From Prevotella falsenii DSM 22864 = JCM 15124 (GTDB taxonomy: Bacteria; Bacteroidota; Bacteroidia; Bacteroidales; Bacteroidaceae), in the NCBI RefSeq assembly GCF_000613945.1, contig NZ_BAJY01000028.1, positions 1 through 33,856 on the forward strand: a stretch of 33,856 nucleotides of DNA, written 5' to 3'. The translations under genes were made by a program, and so were the position numbers. Positions within the stretch are counted from its first letter, which is position 1. Each line of letters opens with the position of its first letter. The notes beneath the pieces are model-generated. The model was not told the origin of the DNA. It searched no databases and saw only the letters and a list, made by a program, of their open reading frames with translations. Below are positions 27,401 through 33,856 of this stretch, piece by piece.

Positions 27401-27853
27401 CATTTGGTCTACTGCCTTTCCTTCTATCTGTTCGTTGTCAAGGTCTACTTTGAGGTTGGCAGTCTGCCCCAATTCGTGTGCAAGATTGCGCAAAACCTGC
27501 TGAAAAAAAGCATCAATGGTTTGAATTCTGAAGTTGTTGTACTTGTGTATGAGCAGCGTCAGTGCAAACCGTGCATTGTTTCTAATCACGACGTCGGGCA
27601 TTCCTGTCTTTTCCCGAACCTTTTCGAGGTATTGTGCAGACGACTCCAAGCCGTTTGCAATGCCATAAAGCTGCGAAAGTATTCGTATTTTCATTTCCTG
27701 TGTAGCCTTGTTCGTGAAAGTTACCGCAAGGATTTGGCGGTAATTCTCCGGGTCTTTTACAAGTAATGAAATGTATTCAACGGCAAGGGTAAATGTTTTT
27801 CCCGACCCTGCCGATGCTTTATAGACAGTTAAATGCTTTTCCATTCTGCTCAT
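24500..27853 (-). CDS. addA: AddA-like helicase-nuclease
   Basis: A 1117-residue UvrD-family helicase with a C-terminal nuclease, forming AddAB with the next gene. Walker A is ASAGSGKT (13-20). Other motor motifs are AVTFTNKATQEMK (about 43-55), IDEFQDTS (about 395), VGDIKQSIYRWRQGD (about 425), MTIHKSKGLEFENVI (about 745) and LYVAFTRASK (about 835). The nuclease segment near the end is EHRPDRVMTNGKEIIVVDF followed by KFG, which supplies the D ... DxK residues. The start could be ATG 27853 or the second Met three codons on. No strong promoter is seen; TAACTTTA about 40 nt upstream is a weak candidate. Confidence 0.88.
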   Translation of the reverse strand: MSRMEKHLTVYKASAGSGKTFTLAVEYISLLVKDPENYRQILAVTFTNKATQEMKIRILSQLYGIANGLESSAQYLEKVREKTGMPDVVIRNNARFALTLLIHKYNNFRIQTIDAFFQQVLRNLAHELGQTANLKVDLDNEQIEGKAVDQMIESLEEGQPVLQWISSYINNSIEDNMGWNIIGKIKTFGLNIFKDFYKAHEAELKIRLSDTEDFKKYEKELRNRRNAIKNEFNEIAKDILNHLRDANEDIPANFARGLYSYIEACATAPLSNEAPKAAVAKAMENPDKWASSKCGKADKEIIKALATSALCNKLKALVDYNDEHWNEFQSIRLTLSHLSQLRLLHAIADAVDNLNKESNRFMLSNTQALLKELISDSDTPFIFEKIGAHLKHIMIDEFQDTSTIQWKNFLALLNNCMAQELSQNLIVGDIKQSIYRWRQGDWRILNDIENEFPNQEINLQTLDYNYRSEKRIIDFNNAFWKECVNDTAEELEQGKIEKAAIVRKAYEDVAQKTHKTKHFGYVKIDLLPSKEYRENILNQLVETIRELFDKGYSGKNQSKIAILIRSNTVIQDIVNCLLEAFGNEINIVSDEAFRLDASLAVNVIIGALHLLTHPEDNLTRGKLVKLYNQEVLKKPVNDTELLVSLPNHDDTGTEITDKKERRRLAYERQTEKLNSALPKEYVEKREALLGMPIIDLVDKLFMLFGLDRLEGQSSYICTLYDTLNDYLQDHTADIDDFIKEWENTLSSKTIQSDEIEGIRIMTIHKSKGLEFENVIIPFCDWQLEKSYTLWCETADKPKPFNKLPLLPIDFTKTGLLDTVFEDDYKEEHFQNTIDNMNMLYVAFTRASKNLFVSGGRMGETALKDRKNNAPSKNRSQAIEVALERINEQLEGSSLDFPDDVKLPIHFEYGTLDAATQTEERQKGDNPFLVMPEKHVVNIATYPQAANFRQSNKSREFIEGEDADPSDKMRYIKIGNVLHQLFSTIYTTADIPLKLNELEQQGIIYNDEITSAQLRTKIEDAIKNEQVQEWFSDKWKLYNECTILEYDTNTKEMREHRPDRVMTNGKEIIVVDFKFGKEREEYKQQVQRYMEILKQMGNDNVSGYLWYVINNTIVKVNI

Positions 27854-27942
27854 CTTATACCATGAATAATTTTGTTGTAAAGTTAGTTATAAAAAATGAA
27901 ATACAGAAAAGCATACTCCGAAAATGCCTATGGAATAATATA

Positions 27943-28235
27943 TTTTCCGTATTTTCGCACCCAAATTCTTACACCGAACTCACGTTGTTCATCTGCGGAA
28001 AGAAGCTAATAAATACGTAAATATTTTTCGCAAGTAAAACTGTTGCATAACCATTTATCCGTCAGTGCATTACAATACCTATTGTTTCGCGTTTCAAAAG
28101 CGTAGGTTTTGCACGGTAAAAGCGGCTGTTTTGCGCTGCAAAAACTACGCTTTCGCAATGCGAAAACGCAATTGTCGCTTTTTAACGGAATTATCTTTAC
28201 AAAGCCAAACCGAAAAACGCTCGCTGTTTCATCAG
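27943..28235 (+). repeat. Family A repeat, copy 7 (four-unit form)
   Basis: TTCCGTATTTTCGCACCC, CAAATTCTTACACCGAACTC, then a head variant (GGAAAGAAGCTAATAAATACG). GTAAATATTTTTCGCAAG follows, then four units (about 28070-28165) and the tail TTTTTAACGGAATTATC and TTTACAA. After the tail, AACCGAAAAACGCTC matches copy 6. It lies between two minus-strand genes but keeps the plus orientation. Confidence 0.85.
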
Positions 28236-28255
28236 CATTTACAGCTCCATCGAGA

Positions 28256-29668
28256 CTAATAGCTAACCTCAACGGACGCCGGGAAAATTCGGCAAGGGTC
28301 GAAGTATTCCGCACAACTGTTTATCATATCTTGCAAGGTTGCCTTGACTTTGCCTCGGTAAAGCTGACGCCCATTGACGATAACAGTAACAGGCTTGTTC
28401 ATATCTACAAGCCGATTGTTAAGATAGATGCGCAGCTTTCCGCCTTTCGCCTGCTTGTAAGAACGGTTGAATTTCATTTCGATGCCCCACTGTTTGTCCT
28501 TCTCTACAGTAGTGTATTCCGCATCGCTGATATTAATTGCTATGACATTGCCATTGACAGTCATATCGTAATAAGTGCGATTTTTTGAAGGACGCACCGA
28601 CACTTGCAGGTTGTAGAACCCCGAACGATGGCGTCCGTCCATCTCAAAATCTTCCCAAAGAACCGTCTTCGGATATGGGTTCCTGACGAAATTCTTAAGC
28701 CACGGAGTGGTTAAATCGTAGTTAATACGGTGTTGCATACCCGGGAGGAGGTTGATGCGATGCCGAAAGAGAGGTTGGTTGTCAGCCGAAAGAGGACAAT
28801 ACAACTGCGCAGAATCGAAAGCCGTTTGTGTGTAGTGGGTTAGAATATTGCGGTAGAAGCCGGTGTCGTCTGCCCCCGTCAGGAAGGAAAAACCAATGTT
28901 GGCGCAGTTTTCCACAGGGGCATTCTTCAGCGGTTCGCCCCCTGCCATAGGTCCGGCTGCCGCCCAATAGTCTGCGTAGAATGAGGCAAGACGCTGGCTG
29001 CCATAGCCTCCTTCGGATATTCCGAATATGTAAAGGCGGTTGGCATCGACGGTTTCATCGGCAAGTGCTTGGCGTATAAGTTTTTCCCAAGCAAATTGTT
29101 TGGCAAGCTGCCACCAACGGTAGCTGCTTTCGTTGGGTATCTGAGGAATGAAATAGAGCGACGGAGCATCTTTAAACCTATTTCCCAACAACAGCCCTGT
29201 TTGCCATTCCTGCGCTTTCGGCCCCGAGCCGTGGAGGTAAAGGAAAAGCGGAAGTTTCCCGTCAGCCTTGCCTTTTACGCCATAATAATAAGGCATAATG
29301 GCGTTCGGCTCCAATTCTTGCGGTAAGTTCCACGAGGCATGATTGCCTTTTTGCAGGCTTTCCGGCTTCATGAGTTTCTGCTCTTGCAATTCGCGATTGG
29401 CATCGCACCATGCAGTCCACACCATTTTTTGATTGTCGGAAATGTCCTTAGCCTTTATTTGTTTCTGTATGTCGGTGGAGTAAATCGTGTTGCGCACATA
29501 GTCGGCTTTGCTCTTCAATTCTGCGCCCTGTCTTGTTTTTAAGGTTTGCAGAAAATAGTTTTTCATTTTCTCCTGCAGATTTTGCGACTGTGCATGTGCA
29601 CTGTTTGAAGTCGTAGACAGTGCGAGAGCTACCGTCAGTGCTATGGTAAGTTTATTGAAGTGTATCAT
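28256..29668 (-). CDS. Secreted alpha/beta-hydrolase (esterase/peptidase-like)
   Basis: A 470-residue exported protein. A signal peptide (about 1-26, ending SAHA) is followed by a helical segment and then an alpha/beta-hydrolase domain. The oxyanion segment is LFLYLHGSGP (141-150) and the nucleophile elbow is FGISEGGYG with Ser218 in GxSxG. An MQHRINYD segment near 313 may supply the catalytic His. A C-terminal beta-rich region (about 360-445, VNGNVIAINISDAEYTTVE) resembles a carbohydrate- or substrate-binding module. The family is broadly PHB-depolymerase/prolyl-oligopeptidase-like; substrate unknown. It has its own exact-consensus promoter and a leader of about 125 nt. Confidence 0.8.
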   Translation of the reverse strand: MIHFNKLTIALTVALALSTTSNSAHAQSQNLQEKMKNYFLQTLKTRQGAELKSKADYVRNTIYSTDIQKQIKAKDISDNQKMVWTAWCDANRELQEQKLMKPESLQKGNHASWNLPQELEPNAIMPYYYGVKGKADGKLPLFLYLHGSGPKAQEWQTGLLLGNRFKDAPSLYFIPQIPNESSYRWWQLAKQFAWEKLIRQALADETVDANRLYIFGISEGGYGSQRLASFYADYWAAAGPMAGGEPLKNAPVENCANIGFSFLTGADDTGFYRNILTHYTQTAFDSAQLYCPLSADNQPLFRHRINLLPGMQHRINYDLTTPWLKNFVRNPYPKTVLWEDFEMDGRHRSGFYNLQVSVRPSKNRTYYDMTVNGNVIAINISDAEYTTVEKDKQWGIEMKFNRSYKQAKGGKLRIYLNNRLVDMNKPVTVIVNGRQLYRGKVKATLQDMINSCAEYFDPCRIFPASVEVSY

Positions 29669-29798
29669 AATATACTTTCAAATTTTAGGATTTAGTTTAC
29701 TTTCTTATTCAGGTTACTGCATAATTTTGTTATTCTGAGAGCACGAGTTGCCAAGTTGAACACTCAAAACCATTTACAGATAACTTTTCATTGGAGGA

Positions 29799-29829
29799 CA
29801 AAGGTAAACATTTCCTACGGATTGTGCAA
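29799..29829 (-). promoter_or_regulatory. Promoter of the esterase gene
   Basis: On the minus strand: TTG (29829-29827), a 20-nt spacer, TACCTTTG (29806-29799). Exact consensus. The leader of about 125 nt holds no clear riboswitch-like fold. Confidence 0.8.
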
Positions 29830-29873
29830 GTGCGGTTTGCTGTTTTTCGACCATAATAAGCAACTCCCAAATA

Positions 29874-30076
29874 TTTAACCCCAATCGGCCATTAGGCCGC
29901 ATTTGCTTATCTTTGTTATTACCGTCATGCTTCCTTGCTGCTTTCGTCCGCTTGCCGGCATCTGCGCTGCCATTCCATCTCGCCGTAGCCCGCTACGCCT
30001 TCGATGTAATGGCAGCACATCTGCGCAACAATCGAACAAAATCAGTCAAGGACGCTAATGACTGATTGGGGTTAAA
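29874..30076 (+). mobile_element. Family C element, 203-bp MITE-like form
   Basis: Terminal inverted repeats of 22 bp match at 20 positions: left TTTAACCCCAATCGG then CCATTAG, right CTAATGA then CTGATTGGGGTTAAA. No ORF is inside, so any movement would need a transposase elsewhere. The interior holds a hairpin (29968-30017) flanked by a 9-bp direct repeat CATCTGCGC (29959-29967 and 30018-30026). A 49-bp arm-only relative is at 18176-18224. Confidence 0.8.
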
Positions 30077-30173
30077 AGTAGCTAAAATCAGGCATCGGAT
30101 TTAACACGAATGGAAGTAACGAAATAGAAACGTGAAACAATGAAAAACGGTATTGAAAACTCAAAAAATAAGA

Positions 30174-30271
30174 ATGGTTTTGCAAAAGCGTAGGTTTTAC
30201 AACCTCAAAGCGGCTGTTTTACCTTGCAAAACCGTAGGTTTTACATTGCGAAAGTACCGCTTTCGCACGCT
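30174..30271 (+). repeat. Family A repeat, copy 8 (units only)
   Basis: Units AAAAGCGTAGGTTTTACA, AAAGCGGCTGTTTTACC, AAAACCGTAGGTTTTACA and AAAGTACCGCTTTCGCA in tandem at 22-24-bp spacing. The usual head and TTTTTAACGG tail are missing. Confidence 0.75.
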
Positions 30272-30642
30272 GAATTTATTCGTTTTGTCGTGTTTTATGT
30301 TTTATATTCCGGTGCCAAAGAACTTGTTCGTTGCACAGATATACCCATAGCAGGGGTTTATCCGCTGATTTACAATGGTATGAGTATTGCACGCAAAAAG
30401 TGCCATTATTTGCAATCAATTTGCTTGTTGTGCGGAAAAACGCAATTCTCAGCGTGTTTCACGGCTTCGTTTTTAACAGTTAGGATACTTTGTTTTAGCT
30501 TCTTTAACGTTATGGTGAATTTATATTGCAGAATAAGAATGCTGTCGGGGAAACCGTCAGATTATGTGCAGACTTGGGCGAACGCCATTCAACGGCGTGC
30601 ATTTAAAAAAGCATGTGAAGCGAATAAAAGTAGATAAAAAAC
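30272..30642. other. Intergenic stretch before the aguA promoter
   Basis: I see no convincing gene. A plus-strand frame (30224-30637) runs through it but begins inside the repeat, has no promoter or family resemblance and is Cys/Phe-rich; I treat it as chance. Confidence 0.5.
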
Positions 30643-30673
30643 TTGTTCACGATGGTATGTTGTTGTATCTTTG
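30643..30673 (+). promoter_or_regulatory. Promoter of the agu operon
   Basis: TTG (30643-30645), a 20-nt spacer, TATCTTTG (30666-30673). Exact consensus; leader of about 50 nt to the GTG at 30732. Confidence 0.85.
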
Positions 30674-30731
30674 CAGTAAACGAACAGAAAAACATTCGTT
30701 CGTTGGCGTATAACTCATTTAAAAACATAAG

Positions 30732-31801
30732 GTGAACAGAGCAAATAAATATACTTTCAGACTTCCTGCAGAGTGGGAAAAGCAAAGTGGCATCATGCTG
30801 ATTTGGCCACATAACGAAACAGATTGGCAACCCTGTCTGAAGGAAATAACAACAACTTATCTTGAACTCGCCGATGTTATAACACGGTACGAGAAGTTGC
30901 TGGTAGTAGCACAATACATAGAGGAAGTAAAGAAGCTACTTGCGGAACATCTGAAAGCAGAGCAGTTTCAGCGAATAGTATTTCGCCAATGCAGCAATAA
31001 CGATACGTGGGCAAGAGACGTTGCACCCATTACGTTGCTTCCCATGGCGGAATACCTCAAAGCAAACATAGCCCCGCATCTGTTGGATTTTTGTTTTAAC
31101 GGCTGGGGAGAAAAGTTTAAGTCGGATAAAGACAATTGCATTAACCGACAACTTTACTTTACGGAAACCTTCAAAGGCGTGTTGGAAAACCATAAAGACT
31201 TTGTTTTGGAAGGGGGTTCGATAGAAAGTGATGGCAGACACACGCTGTTTACAACAACCTCGTGCCTTACCGCACAACATAGAAACCAACCTTTGACACG
31301 AGAAGACATCGAAAAGCGTCTGCTTGAAATATTCCCCGATATGCACCGTGTCGTTTGGATTGAACACGGAGAATTGCAAGGCGACGATACCGACGGGCAC
31401 ATAGATACCATTTTCCGCTGTGCGCCCAACGATACATTGCTCTATATTGGCACCGACGATGTAAACGACATACACTACAACGACTTGAAAGCACTCGACA
31501 AACAGGTGCAATCGTTGAGGACTTTGGACGGAAAACCTTATCGGCTTTATAAGTTGCCTTTGCCCGAAGCCATTTACGATGAAGGCGAAAGACTGCCTGC
31601 GACCTATGCGAACTTTCTGGTTCTTAACGGCGCGGTAATTGTTCCGACTTACAATCAGCCCGAAACGACAAGCAGGCTTTAGACATTATGCAGGAAGTTT
31701 TCCCCGGTTATGATGTTATCGGAGTCGATTCTCGAACGATAATACGCCAACACGGTTCCATTCATTGTCTTACAATGCAGTTCCCCGAAGGCGTTTTATA
31801 A
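30732..31801 (+). pseudogene. aguA: Agmatine deiminase, frameshifted before the catalytic Cys
   Basis: Converts agmatine to N-carbamoylputrescine and ammonia. The start is GTG 30732 (GTGAACAGAGCA). Guanidino-modifying-enzyme motifs are present: NNDTWARDVAPI (89-100), DFCFNGWGEKF (about 119-129), VLEGGSIESDG (about 158) and the GDDTDGHIDTIFR block (about 218). The frame then breaks: CCCGAAACGAC should be CCCGAAAACGAC (AAAA read as AAA at 31663-31665), giving PENDKQALD. The restored end contains HGSIHCLTMQ, whose Cys is the nucleophile. As read, the protein stops at 31682 without that Cys and would be inactive. Joined length is about 356 residues, normal for the family. A sequence error is likely. 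Confidence 0.93.
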
Positions 31802-31852
31802 AGGTATAAGCTAACTTTCCACATTGTTTTAAAATCCAAAGCGATATATATT

Positions 31853-32737
31853 ATGAGAGAATTGAAAATAGGAATGCTTCAGTTGCACAATACAGCCGAC
31901 ATACAAAAGAATATAGAAAACCTTGTCGAAGGTATTAGGGATTTGGCAAAGCGCGGTGCCGAACTCGTTGTTTTGCAAGAATTGCATAACTCGCTCTACT
32001 TCTGTCAGGTGGAAGATGTAGACAATTTTAATCTTGCCGAGCCCATTCCCGGACCATCAACAGAAGTCTATGGTGCGGTGGCAAAAGAATGCGGAATAGT
32101 TCTTGTAACCTCGTTGTTCGAGAAACGCGCGGCAGGGTTGTACCATAACACCGCAGTTGTATTTGAAAAAGATGGCACGATAGCAGGAAAATATCGGAAA
32201 ATGCACATTCCTGACGACCCTGCCTATTACGAAAAATTCTACTTTACGCCGGGCGATATAGGCTTTAAACCTATCGATACGAGCGTTGGACGCTTGGGAA
32301 TACTGGTCTGTTGGGACCAATGGTATCCCGAAGCAGCAAGATTAATGGCTTTACAAGGTGCTGAAATTCTGATTTATCCTACTGCAATTGGATACGAAAG
32401 CAGCGATAGCGAGGAGGAACAGCAACGCCAGCGCGAGGCGTGGACAACGGTAATGCGCGGGCATGCTGTGGCAAACGGCTTGCCGGTAGTAGCAGTAAAC
32501 AGGGTAGGGTATGAGCCTGACCCAAGCCAACAAACAAACGGAATACTGTTTTGGGGCAGTAGCTTCGTAGCCGGGCCGCAAGGAGAACTTCACTATCAAG
32601 CGTGCACAGACGACGAGGAAAGCATTATTGTTAATATAGACCTTGAACGAAGCGAGAATGTACGCCGATGGTGGCCCTTCCTTCGCGATAGACGCATCGA
32701 CAGTTACGGCGAAATAATCAAACGTTTTATCGATTAG
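31853..32737 (+). CDS. aguB: N-carbamoylputrescine amidase
   Basis: A 294-residue nitrilase-superfamily enzyme that hydrolyses N-carbamoylputrescine to putrescine, CO2 and ammonia, the step after AguA. The catalytic triad is visible: E43 in LQELHNSLYF, K116 in KYRKMHIPDD and C153 in VCWDQWYPE. The SLFEKRAAGLYHNTAVV segment (87-103) and the NGLPVVAVNRVG segment (about 205) are typical of AguB. It starts 51 nt after the restored aguA stop. Being intact, it argues that the pathway is used and that the aguA lesion is either recent or an error. Confidence 0.95.
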   Translation: MRELKIGMLQLHNTADIQKNIENLVEGIRDLAKRGAELVVLQELHNSLYFCQVEDVDNFNLAEPIPGPSTEVYGAVAKECGIVLVTSLFEKRAAGLYHNTAVVFEKDGTIAGKYRKMHIPDDPAYYEKFYFTPGDIGFKPIDTSVGRLGILVCWDQWYPEAARLMALQGAEILIYPTAIGYESSDSEEEQQRQREAWTTVMRGHAVANGLPVVAVNRVGYEPDPSQQTNGILFWGSSFVAGPQGELHYQACTDDEESIIVNIDLERSENVRRWWPFLRDRRIDSYGEIIKRFID

Positions 32738-32751
32738 AGGTTTTCAAAAGT

Positions 32752-33252
32752 ATGGTAACAATAAAGAAAGCACTGCTATCCGATTTGCCGGTTGTATTAT
32801 CGATAATACAGCATGGCAGGGAGAAAATGATGGCATCGGGCAATCTTCACCAATGGGGAAGTACGCACCCTGCTGACGAACAAATAAGAAATGATATTGA
32901 AAAAGGGAATAGCTATCTCGTAATATCGGACGAAAAAACTCCCATAGCTACTTTTGCTTTCATTAAAGGCATAGACCCTACCTATCTTAAAATAGACGGA
33001 GAAGGGTGGCTGAATAACGAACCATACGGTACAATTCACCGAATTGCATCTGTTCCAAATGCTCGTGGTGTTCTTTCAGCGGTGGTAGAGTATTGCTTTC
33101 AAAAGGTAAAGAACATCAGAATAGATACCCACGAAGATAATATAATAATGCGTAACGCATTGAAAAAGTTAGGCTTTACTTATTGTGGCATAATACATTT
33201 GGAGAATGGAGACCCACGATTAGCATTTCAAAAAACATTAACAACAATATAA
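32752..33252 (+). CDS. GNAT-family N-acetyltransferase
   Basis: A 166-residue acetyl-CoA-dependent acetyltransferase. The pattern is GNAT-like: an N-terminal helix region, the central beta strands (SYLVISDEKTPIATFAFI, 54-71), the acetyl-CoA loop area (IHRIASVPNARGVLSAVVEY, 94-113) and a C-terminal DTHEDNIIMRNALKKLGF helix (125-142). The usual Q/RxxGxG/A loop is weak (NARGVLSA). The acceptor is unknown. It starts 14 nt after aguB, so it is co-transcribed; modification of a polyamine or related amine is a guess from position. Confidence 0.85.
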   Translation: MVTIKKALLSDLPVVLSIIQHGREKMMASGNLHQWGSTHPADEQIRNDIEKGNSYLVISDEKTPIATFAFIKGIDPTYLKIDGEGWLNNEPYGTIHRIASVPNARGVLSAVVEYCFQKVKNIRIDTHEDNIIMRNALKKLGFTYCGIIHLENGDPRLAFQKTLTTI

Positions 33253-33255
33253 TAT

Positions 33256-33815
33256 ATGACAGAGAAAGAGAAACAAGGGAAAGGATTGCCTTACTATGCT
33301 TTGGATTCGGAATTGTTGAAAGAGCTCGCCGAATGCCAAGAAGAGTGCTTTAATCTTAATCAACTCTCACCTTCCAAGCAGGAAGAACGCACCATACGGT
33401 TGCGAAAGCTATTGGGTAAGACCGGAAATCAGTTCAAAATAATAGCTCCCTTCTTCTGCGACTATGGCTATAACATAGAAATTGGCGAGAAATTCTTTGC
33501 CAATACAAACCTTGTTATATTGGACGAAGCCAAAGTAACGTTTGGAAAGAATGTTTATATAGCCCCAAATTGTGCTTTTTATACTGTCGGACACCCTATC
33601 GATCCGCAAGAAAGGAATGCAGATATGGAATATGCGTACCCCATTACGGTAGGCAACAATGTTTGGATTGGTGGCAATGTGGTAGTTCTTCCGGCGTTAC
33701 CATTGGCAATAACGTAACTATCGGTGCAGGCTCGGTGGTAACAAAAGATATTCCCGATAATGTTGTTGCGGTTGGAAATCCGTGTAAAGTAATAAGGAAA
33801 GTAGAGAACAAATAA
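33256..33815 (+). pseudogene. Hexapeptide (maltose/galactoside-type) O-acetyltransferase, frameshifted
   Basis: A left-handed beta-helix acetyltransferase of the Maa/LacA group. It has an N-terminal helical cap (1-50), hexapeptide coils ([17 protein letters not shown] ... [17 protein letters not shown]), the catalytic His113 in VGHPIDP, and [15 protein letters not shown]. One G is missing near 33692 (GGG read as GG). Reading then gives LPALPLAIT and stops at 33717 instead of [19 protein letters not shown]. The restored frame ends at 33815 (about 186 residues). The part lost includes the last coils, which contact CoA and the trimer. It starts 3 nt after the GNAT gene. A sequence error is likely. 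Confidence 0.88.
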
Positions 33816-33856
33816 AGACATTACTGCGAGAATAAAAGTCATTGAGTATTGATTTT

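Noticed and set aside
27128..27766. 212-residue plus-strand frame opposite addA
   Set aside because: Antisense to the helicase motor; no start signals and no domain.
30224..30637. 137-residue plus-strand frame before aguA
   Set aside because: It starts inside family A copy 8, has no promoter, no recognisable domain, and overlaps the aguA upstream region.
31655..31690. Programmed frameshift in aguA
   Set aside because: Only a three-A run, no slippery heptamer and no downstream pseudoknot; four other genes show the same kind of lesion.

Overview
The window looks like a chromosomal segment of a Bacteroidales bacterium, most likely Prevotella (an oral P. intermedia-like species is my best guess). 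The evidence is gene content (a Rho with a long disordered insertion, a single-chain L-serine dehydratase, a GlmS/GlmL glutamate mutase operon, AguA/AguB, AddAB) and promoters. Seven upstream regions carry TTG, then 19-20 nt, then TAnnTTTG, which is the Bacteroidetes promoter form. No phage, plasmid, transposase or CRISPR locus is visible.

Layout. 1-3010 (minus): glutamate mutase genes glmS-glmL running off the left edge, then a secreted glucosaminidase/LysM gene broken by a frameshift. 3336-5111 (minus): rpsA. 5930-9821 (plus): M20 peptidase, sugar nucleotidyltransferase, and a frameshifted DHH phosphoesterase. 10439-12478 (plus): rho. 13076-14284 (plus): L-serine dehydratase. 15021-16718 (minus): membrane metallophosphoesterase and a small secreted lysozyme-fold protein. 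17021-18224: a three-unit promoter/hairpin repeat feeding tRNA-Arg(CCG), then a Cys-rich orphan gene and a small palindromic element. 18278-21424 (plus): mtgA and a PcrA-type helicase with its C-terminal RNA-polymerase-binding domain shifted out of frame. 21627-27853 (minus): addA-addB, convergent with the helicase. 28256-29668 (minus): secreted esterase. 30732-33815 (plus): aguA-aguB-GNAT-hexapeptide acetyltransferase operon, converting agmatine to putrescine plus two acetyltransferases.

Two things stand out beyond the housekeeping genes. First, the spaces between genes hold a dispersed repeat, called family A here. There are eight full or partial copies, all in the same orientation whichever way the adjacent genes run. 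The core is an array of 22-24-bp palindromic units of the form AAAACCGTAGGTTTTGC, and it ends in a conserved TTTTTAACGGAATTATC tail. Two further families are present: a 22-bp-TIR element that occurs once as a 203-bp form and once as a bare palindrome, and a short TTCTAGA-type repeat. Second, five otherwise normal genes each carry a single one-base deletion, mostly in a short homopolymer. This suggests sequencing error more than decay, and it matters for anyone reading those products.
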